From Salipiger sp. IMCC34102 (GTDB lineage Bacteria > Pseudomonadota > Alphaproteobacteria > Rhodobacterales > Rhodobacteraceae), in assembly GCF_004145405.1 (NCBI RefSeq), contig NZ_SELQ01000001.1, forward strand, positions 372,001-436,000: 64,000 bases of DNA. The letters are read 5' to 3'. Made by a program: the position numbers and the translations under genes. Shown here piece after piece: positions 59,374 through 64,000 of this stretch. Numbering within the stretch: position 1 is the first letter of the stretch; each line of letters begins with the position of its first letter. Under the pieces are notes generated by a model. The model saw nothing but the letters and a program-made list of their open reading frames with translations. It did not search any database and was not told where the DNA came from.

Positions 59374-60642
59374 CTACTTTCCGATACAGAAACTGGAAAA
59401 AATTTCTCCCAGCAGATCCTCGACGTCGACACGGCCGACGATGCTATCCAAGGCGCGAACTGCAAGGCGGATATCCTCAGCGATGAGATCCGCTTCGCCG
59501 TCTCCCTTAACCCGATCAATCGCGGCCGTCAAAAACTGAACCGCCAAGATCATCGCGGCGCGGTGACGCTCCCTGATCGCCAGTCCCGCTGTCGCGGATC
59601 GGCGGGACAATTCGACCGTGATAGCATCGAGCGCCTCGGCAACCCCTGCCCCGGTCAGACCGCTGATCCCGCCGGTCTTGTCCGCCTTTCCGAGGAGAAC
59701 CAGATCCCCTGGTTCCGGTGAAAACGGCGGATCACCGCCTTCTTCAGTAAGAAAAACCCGCAGGTCAGCATCACGCGCTCGCGAGATGGCGCGGGTGACG
59801 CCGAGTTGTTCGACCACGTCATCGGTTTCGCGCACCCCGGCCGTGTCGAGGAGCGTCACCGCAAGACCTCCGAGGTTCATACGCACTTCGATCACATCGC
59901 GCGTCGTTCCCGCGATCTCAGAGGTAATGGCCGCGTCGCGACCGGCTAACCTGTTCAAAAGCGTCGATTTTCCGATGTTCGGCGGTCCAACGATGGCGAC
60001 CTCGAACCCGGTCCGCACCATCTCGGCGGCCCGAGCTCCATCGATTTGCTGTTGCAGCGTGCGCAAGACGCCCGTGAGCAACGTGATAACCTCCGGGTTC
60101 ACGTCGACCGGCACATCCTCGTCCACGAAATCGATCGTCGCCTCGATCAAGGCGCCTGCCCGGATCAAGTCAGACCGCCAGAGATCCGCCTGCCGACCGA
60201 GCGCGCCGTTGAAGACCCGTACCGCCTGCTTGCGCTGCGCCTCCGTCTCCGCGTCGATCAGGTCGGCGAGACCTTCAACCTGGGTCAGATCTAGCGTTCC
60301 GTTTTCCAAGGCGCGACGGGTGAAGTCGCCGGGCCCCGCGGGGGTAGCGCCGAGCTCTTCAAGGCGCGTGCTCAACGCGGTGACGATCGCGATGCTACCG
60401 TGGCAGTGGATCTCGATCGTGGCCTCGCCGGTAAAGCTGTGACCTTCTTCGAAACGCAGGATCAAGGCGCTGTCGATGAGATCGCCGTCAGCATCGAGGA
60501 TCCGTCGCACCCCCCTCGCTTGCGGAACCGAAGACATCAGCCCACCGGCGATAATGAAAGCGTCGGGTCCGGAAATCCGCATGACCGACACCCCTGCCCG
60601 GCCCGGTGCAGAGGCCAGCGCGTAGATGGTCGGTTCTGCCAT
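59374..60642 (-). CDS. mnmE: tRNA modification GTPase MnmE (TrmE)
   Basis: 422 residues. It works with MnmG on wobble uridine. The N-terminal formyl-THF-binding domain is about 1-115. The G domain follows at about 215-365, with G1 GPPNIGKSTLLN, G3 DTAG and LLGKADKTGG standing in for the usual NKxD. The C-terminus ends CIGK with the catalytic Cys (residues 419-422). It follows rho by 4 bases. The G4 motif is slightly altered (GKAD instead of NKAD). Confidence 0.96.
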   Translation of the reverse strand: MAEPTIYALASAPGRAGVSVMRISGPDAFIIAGGLMSSVPQARGVRRILDADGDLIDSALILRFEEGHSFTGEATIEIHCHGSIAIVTALSTRLEELGATPAGPGDFTRRALENGTLDLTQVEGLADLIDAETEAQRKQAVRVFNGALGRQADLWRSDLIRAGALIEATIDFVDEDVPVDVNPEVITLLTGVLRTLQQQIDGARAAEMVRTGFEVAIVGPPNIGKSTLLNRLAGRDAAITSEIAGTTRDVIEVRMNLGGLAVTLLDTAGVRETDDVVEQLGVTRAISRARDADLRVFLTEEGGDPPFSPEPGDLVLLGKADKTGGISGLTGAGVAEALDAITVELSRRSATAGLAIRERHRAAMILAVQFLTAAIDRVKGDGEADLIAEDIRLAVRALDSIVGRVDVEDLLGEIFSSFCIGK

Positions 60643-60646
60643 GGGA

Positions 60647-61921
60647 TCAGGTGTTCATCGAGTCGAAGAAATCGGTGTTCGTCTTCGTCTGCTTGAGCTT
60701 GCCGATCAGGAACTCGATCGCGTCCGTGGTTCCCATCGGGTTCAGAATCCGCCGGAGGACGTAAGTCTTTTGCAGGTCTACCTTTTCCACCAGAAGCTCT
60801 TCCTTCCGGGTGCCGGACTTCAGGATATCCATGGCCGGGAAGACCCGCTTGTCGGCCACCTTGCGGTCGAGCACGATCTCGGAGTTGCCGGTGCCCTTGA
60901 ATTCCTCGAAGATGACCTCGTCCATGCGGCTGCCGGTGTCGATCAGCGCGGTCGCGATGATGGTCAGCGAACCACCCTCCTCGATGTTCCGCGCCGCACC
61001 GAAGAACCGCTTGGGCCGTTGCAGGGCATTGGCGTCGACACCCCCCGTCAGCACCTTGCCCGAGGACGGAACGGTCGTGTTGTAGGCCCGGCCCAGGCGG
61101 GTGATCGAATCGAGCAGGATCACCACGTCGCGCTTGTGTTCCACGAGGCGTTTGGCCTTCTCGATCACCATTTCGGAGACGGCCACGTGGCGGGTCGCGG
61201 GTTCATCAAAGGTCGAGGAGACGACCTCACCCTTCACGGACCGCTGCATGTCGGTGACTTCCTCGGGGCGTTCGTCGATCAGCAGAACGATCAGGTAGCA
61301 CTCGGGGTGGTTCTGTTCGATCGAATGGGCGATGTTCTGCAAGAGCACCGTCTTGCCGGTCCGCGGCGGGGCGACGATCAGCGACCGCTGGCCCTTCCCG
61401 ATTGGCGAGACGAGGTCGATGATCCGCGCCGACCGGTCCTTCTTGTCGTGCTCGGAATCGACTTCCATCTTCAGCCGCTGGTCGGGATAGAGCGGCGTGA
61501 GGTTGTCGAAGGCGACCTTGTGCTTGGTCTTGATCGGGTCCTCGAAATTGATCTTCTCGACCGTCTGCAGCGCGAAGTAGCGTTCGTTGTCGTTGGGCTC
61601 CTTCATGGTCCCTTCGACGGTGTCCCCGGTGCGCAAGGAGTGCTGACGGATCATTTCGGGCGAGACGTAGATGTCGTCGGGACCGGGCAGGTAGTTGGCT
61701 TCCGGCGAGCGCAGGAAGCCGAATCCGTCCTGCAGCACCTCGAGCACGCCGTCGCCGCCGATCAGCCATTCCTCATCGGCCCGTTCGCGCAGGATCGCGA
61801 ACATCATATCGCCTTTGCGCATGGTGCTGGCGTTCTCGATCTCCATTTCCTCGGCCATGGTGACGAGGTCCTTCGGGCTCAACGCCTTCAGGTCGGCAAG
61901 ATTCAGACGGTGGTCGGACAT
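60647..61921 (-). CDS. rho: Transcription termination factor Rho
   Basis: 424 residues. The hexameric RNA helicase. N-terminal helices and cold-shock RNA-binding domain (about 50-120, including DGFGFLRS and [18 protein letters not shown]), then ATPase with [12 protein letters not shown] (about 185) and [16 protein letters not shown]. The sequence is complete. It is first of rho-mnmE-mnmG-rsmG-parA-parB after hemJ. Confidence 0.98.
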   Translation of the reverse strand: MSDHRLNLADLKALSPKDLVTMAEEMEIENASTMRKGDMMFAILRERADEEWLIGGDGVLEVLQDGFGFLRSPEANYLPGPDDIYVSPEMIRQHSLRTGDTVEGTMKEPNDNERYFALQTVEKINFEDPIKTKHKVAFDNLTPLYPDQRLKMEVDSEHDKKDRSARIIDLVSPIGKGQRSLIVAPPRTGKTVLLQNIAHSIEQNHPECYLIVLLIDERPEEVTDMQRSVKGEVVSSTFDEPATRHVAVSEMVIEKAKRLVEHKRDVVILLDSITRLGRAYNTTVPSSGKVLTGGVDANALQRPKRFFGAARNIEEGGSLTIIATALIDTGSRMDEVIFEEFKGTGNSEIVLDRKVADKRVFPAMDILKSGTRKEELLVEKVDLQKTYVLRRILNPMGTTDAIEFLIGKLKQTKTNTDFFDSMNT

Positions 61922-62034
61922 GAATGGTCTCCGCGCCCGGCGGACGGGCGGATAATCGGTTTGATCGGGAAAACGCGGATGCCCGGACGGGCGGCGATTG
62001 CGGGCCAGTTAAGCCTGCGCGACGTGGAAGTCAA

Positions 62035-62481
62035 TCAGAAGGGTTCGACCACCACCGCGATCACCGCCACGACCATCAGGAGTGTCGGCACCTCGTTGGC
62101 CATCCGGAAGGTCCGGCCGGAATAGGCATTCTCGCCCGCGGCGAAGGCCTTGCGGCACTTCGCCATCCATATGTGCGCCGCTGTCATGCCGATCACCGCC
62201 AGAAGCTTGGCCCAGCCCCAGACCGCTCCGAAGTCGAGGCCGCCGAGCCCGATCATCACCAGCCCGAAGATCCAGGCCGCGATCATCGCGGGGTTCATGA
62301 TGACCCTCAGCAGCTTCTCTTCCATGACCTGGAACGTGCGATCCATCTCGGACCCGACCGTGGCCTGCTCTGCATGATAGACGAAAAGCCTGGGAAGATA
62401 GAACAGACCGGCCATCCAGGCGATCACCGCCATGATGTGAAACGCCTTGATCCAGAAGTAGTACGGCGCAATCCAGTCCAT
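62035..62481 (-). CDS. hemJ: Protoporphyrinogen oxidase HemJ
   Basis: 148 residues, four predicted membrane helices. HemJ converts protoporphyrinogen IX to protoporphyrin IX, the step before HemH. The conserved His is in IKAFHIMAVIAWMAGLFYLPRLFVYHAE, with the second His/Lys set in MTAAHIWMAKCRKAF. It is typical of alphaproteobacteria lacking HemG/HemY. The gene borders the putative origin. Confidence 0.94.
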   Translation of the reverse strand: MDWIAPYYFWIKAFHIMAVIAWMAGLFYLPRLFVYHAEQATVGSEMDRTFQVMEEKLLRVIMNPAMIAAWIFGLVMIGLGGLDFGAVWGWAKLLAVIGMTAAHIWMAKCRKAFAAGENAYSGRTFRMANEVPTLLMVVAVIAVVVEPF

Positions 62482-62563
62482 GCTTTTCCCCAGCCCGGTT
62501 CTGGCCTCTCCTTAATTAAATATAAAAGAAAGAAAAGATGATGATGTAGGGCGTCCGAGAATC

Positions 62564-62572
62564 TGTGGACAA
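62564..62572 (-). promoter_or_regulatory. DnaA-box-like 9-mer 1
   Basis: TGTGGACAA on the plus strand is TTGTCCACA on the minus strand. It is one base from TTATCCACA. Confidence 0.6.
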
Positions 62573-62589
62573 TGAATTCGTCCCTACGG

Positions 62590-62598
62590 TTGTCCACA
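62590..62598 (+). promoter_or_regulatory. DnaA-box-like 9-mer 2
   Basis: TTGTCCACA, facing box 1 with 17 bases between them, so the two form an inverted pair. Confidence 0.6.
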
Positions 62599-62655
62599 GC
62601 GCGTTGCCGCGATTTCAAAGATAAACCTTCGGGATATCTTTGTGGAACCTATAAA

Positions 62656-62668
62656 TATCAATAACTTG
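62656..62668 (+). promoter_or_regulatory. IHF consensus site in the putative origin
   Basis: TATCAATAACTTG fits WATCAA-N4-TTR exactly. IHF bends DNA in many origins, including Caulobacter and E. coli. Confidence 0.5.
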
Positions 62669-62870
62669 AGTGCCTCATTCACCTTGAGGTTCCGAGCCTT
62701 CCGCCTTGACTCTGGGATCGCGGGACAGTTGCGCACAGGCCGATGTTATCCTTTCCCCATGTGATCTTTTCGCGTGAAACCGCGATTGTGTCCGCCCGTT
62801 CACGGCCCGTCCTGCGGGAGCTTCGGGCACACGCGACCGGCTTGACCTTCCCGATCAAAATGTCCCTGAC

Positions 62871-62879
62871 TTGTCCACA
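62871..62879 (+). promoter_or_regulatory. DnaA-box-like 9-mer 3, at the maf start
   Basis: TTGTCCACA ends on the first base of the maf ATG, so DnaA bound here could also affect maf. Confidence 0.5.
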
Positions 62880-63478
62880 TGACTGCCCCCCTGATCCTTG
62901 CCAGCGGCTCCACGATCCGCGCCGCCCTGCTGCGTAACGCCGGCGTCCCGTTCGAGGTGCAGGCCGCGCGTGTCGACGAAGACGCCGTGAAGGACGCGTT
63001 GAGGGGCGAGGCGGCGTCTCCCCGCGACGTCGCCGACGCCTTGGCGGAGCTGAAGGCCGCCAAGATCTCCGGTCGCAGGCCGGAGGCGCTGGTGCTGGGC
63101 TGCGACCAGGTGCTGGCCTTCGACGGTGGCCTTCTGTCGAAACCCCGCGATCCGGAAGAGGCGCTCGCGCAATTGAGTGCGATGCGGGGCAAGGTGCACC
63201 AGCTGCTTTCCGCCGCGGTGCTCTACGAGGGCGGTGCGCCGCAATGGCGGCACGTGGGCGTCGTGCGGCTGCACATGCGGGACGCCTCCGACGCCTTCCT
63301 GGAAGACTACGTCGCGCGCAACTGGGACGAAATTCGACATTGCGTCGGCGCCTACCAGATCGAGGCGGAAGGGGTGCGACTTTTTCATCGCATCGAGGGA
63401 AGTCTTTTCGACGTCCAGGGCCTGCCGCTGCTCGAACTCTTGTCATACCTGACCCTTCGGGGAACACTGCCGGCATGA
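62879..63478 (+). CDS. maf: Nucleoside triphosphate pyrophosphatase, Maf family
   Basis: 199 residues. Maf proteins hydrolyse non-canonical or modified nucleotides, mostly dTTP/UTP or m7GTP. Signatures: LILASGSTIRAALLRNAGVPF at the start, LGCDQVLAFDGGLLSKP with the catalytic Asp (about residue 76) and KVHQLLSAAVLY. The ATG lies just after a DnaA-like box and has no strong ribosome site. Its TGA overlaps the aroE ATG (ATGA). Confidence 0.92.
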   Translation: MTAPLILASGSTIRAALLRNAGVPFEVQAARVDEDAVKDALRGEAASPRDVADALAELKAAKISGRRPEALVLGCDQVLAFDGGLLSKPRDPEEALAQLSAMRGKVHQLLSAAVLYEGGAPQWRHVGVVRLHMRDASDAFLEDYVARNWDEIRHCVGAYQIEAEGVRLFHRIEGSLFDVQGLPLLELLSYLTLRGTLPA

Positions 63479-64000
63479 CGCTGCCAGCCATTCCCCTTGC
63501 GGGCGTGATCGGGAACCCGATCGCGCAGTCCCGCTCACCGCGGATGCACAGGCATTGGCTGGCGCGCTATGGTCTGGCCGGCGATTACGTCCCCCTGGAA
63601 GTGCGCGAGGCGAACTTCGAAACCGTCGTGCGTACGATGCCGAAGATGGGTTTCGTCGGGGCCAACGTGACGATCCCGCACAAGACGGCGGCGCTCAAGA
63701 TCGCCGATCATCACAGCGACAGGGCCATCGTCATCGGGGCGGCCAACACGCTGATCTTTCGCGCGGACGGGACGATCTTTGCCGACAACACCGACGGCTA
63801 CGGCTTTATGGAGAACCTGCGCCAGGGCGCGCCGGGATGGGCGCCGCGATCCGGCCCCGCGATGGTGCTGGGCGCGGGCGGTGCCGCGCGGGCGGTGATC
63901 GTGGCGCTTGCGGACGCAGGCGTGCCGCGGATCCTGCTTTCCAACCGCACCCGCCCCAAGGCAGAGGCCTTGCGGGCCGAGTTCGGCAGCCGGATCGAGG
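63475..64000 (+). CDS. aroE: Shikimate dehydrogenase, N-terminal part, cut by window edge
   Basis: The first 175 residues of AroE. It reduces 3-dehydroshikimate with NADPH in aromatic amino acid synthesis. The substrate-binding domain has GVIGNPIAQSRSPRMH (about 10-25), GANVTIPHK (about 62), ANTL and DNTDGYGF (about 100), then the NADP fold VLGAGGAARAV (about 130). It overlaps maf by ATGA. The 3' end lies outside. Confidence 0.95.
   Translation, partial: MTLPAIPLAGVIGNPIAQSRSPRMHRHWLARYGLAGDYVPLEVREANFETVVRTMPKMGFVGANVTIPHKTAALKIADHHSDRAIVIGAANTLIFRADGTIFADNTDGYGFMENLRQGAPGWAPRSGPAMVLGAGGAARAVIVALADAGVPRILLSNRTRPKAEALRAEFGSRIE

Larger units (their letters stand above)
62482..62878. other. 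Candidate chromosomal replication origin (oriC)
   Basis: This 397-base gap between hemJ and maf is the only large non-coding space in the window. It is AT-rich (a 60-base line starting 62521 is 38% GC and one at 62641 is 42%, by hand count), with TTAATTAAATATAAAAG at its left. It holds three copies of TTGTCCACA (one base from the DnaA consensus), an exact IHF match, two GANTC sites (62559 and 62708), and a TCCCCA. Flanking genes (hemJ/rho/mnm/parAB on one side, maf-aroE on the other) match the alphaproteobacterial origin neighbourhood. No protein gene is visible. Confidence 0.65.

Noticed and set aside
62766-62781. parS-like CTTTTCGCGTGAAACC in the origin region
   Set aside because: Four mismatches to the 16-bp consensus, including one in the central palindrome, so it is too degenerate to call.

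Overview
This 64 kb window is a dense, high-GC stretch of core chromosome from an alphaproteobacterium. It most likely belongs to the family Rhodobacteraceae (Roseobacter/Rhodobacter lineage). The basis is the rimP-nusA-ylxR/L7Ae-infB order, hrcA-grpE next to rph-rdgB-hemW, the rho-mnmE-mnmG-rsmG-parA-parB block beside hemJ and maf-aroE, a HemJ-type protoporphyrinogen oxidase, and a paired intergenic motif of a kind I recall from this family. I find no rRNA, tRNA, CRISPR array, insertion sequence, prophage or integrase. Almost every base is coding, and many neighbours on the same strand overlap by the four bases ATGA.

Layout. 1-2.9 kb: the 3' end of dnaK, an intergenic terminator, dnaJ and a TerC-like membrane protein. 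3-9.4 kb: radC, a two-gene envelope unit (an uncharacterised exported protein plus a phosphate-binding-protein/OmpA fusion) and secA. 9.4-11.9 kb: ppiC-argJ-mutT. 12-17.5 kb: the rimP-nusA-ylxR-infB transcription/translation operon, read leftward behind a terminator placed in its own leader. 17.6-23.1 kb: a peptide/nickel-type ABC importer. 23-30.4 kb: pip, ubiG, a comF-grxC-nitrilase-marR operon, a BioC-like methyltransferase, hemH and an MFS transporter. 30.5-32.4 kb: two L,D-transpeptidases flanking a CAP-domain lipoprotein. 32.5-37.4 kb: an RNA uracil methyltransferase coupled to two half-size ABC exporters. 37.4-41.9 kb: cca, two Nudix genes, hslO and argG. 42-48.2 kb: a small acidic secreted protein, a sulfotransferase-like plus class IV aminotransferase pair, an exported MsrA, a PfkB sugar kinase and malic enzyme. 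48.3-55.2 kb: mutS, grpE-hrcA and rph-rdgB-hemW. 55.2-62.5 kb: parB-parA-rsmG-mnmG-mnmE-rho-hemJ. 62.9-64 kb: maf and the start of aroE.

The right-hand third looks like the replication-origin and segregation region. Two perfect 16-bp parS sites lie in rsmG and at the mnmE/mnmG junction, and a third near-perfect one lies inside mutS. The one sizeable non-coding gap (62482-62878) is AT-rich and carries three identical DnaA-box-like 9-mers and an exact IHF consensus match, so it is a strong oriC candidate.

The genes are mostly housekeeping: chaperones (DnaK/J, GrpE, HrcA, Hsp33, SecA), translation and RNA modification (RimP, NusA, IF-2, Rho, MnmE/G, RsmG, CCA, RNase PH), nucleotide-pool cleaning (MutT, RdgB, Maf, Nudix enzymes), haem synthesis (HemH, HemJ, HemW) and arginine synthesis (ArgJ, ArgG). 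The less ordinary items are the PBP-OmpA unit, the aminotransferase/sulfotransferase pair with a replaced cofactor residue, the L,D-transpeptidase/CAP cluster, the DUF7282-like secreted protein and the regulatory structures. I see no clear multi-gene defence or mobile system.
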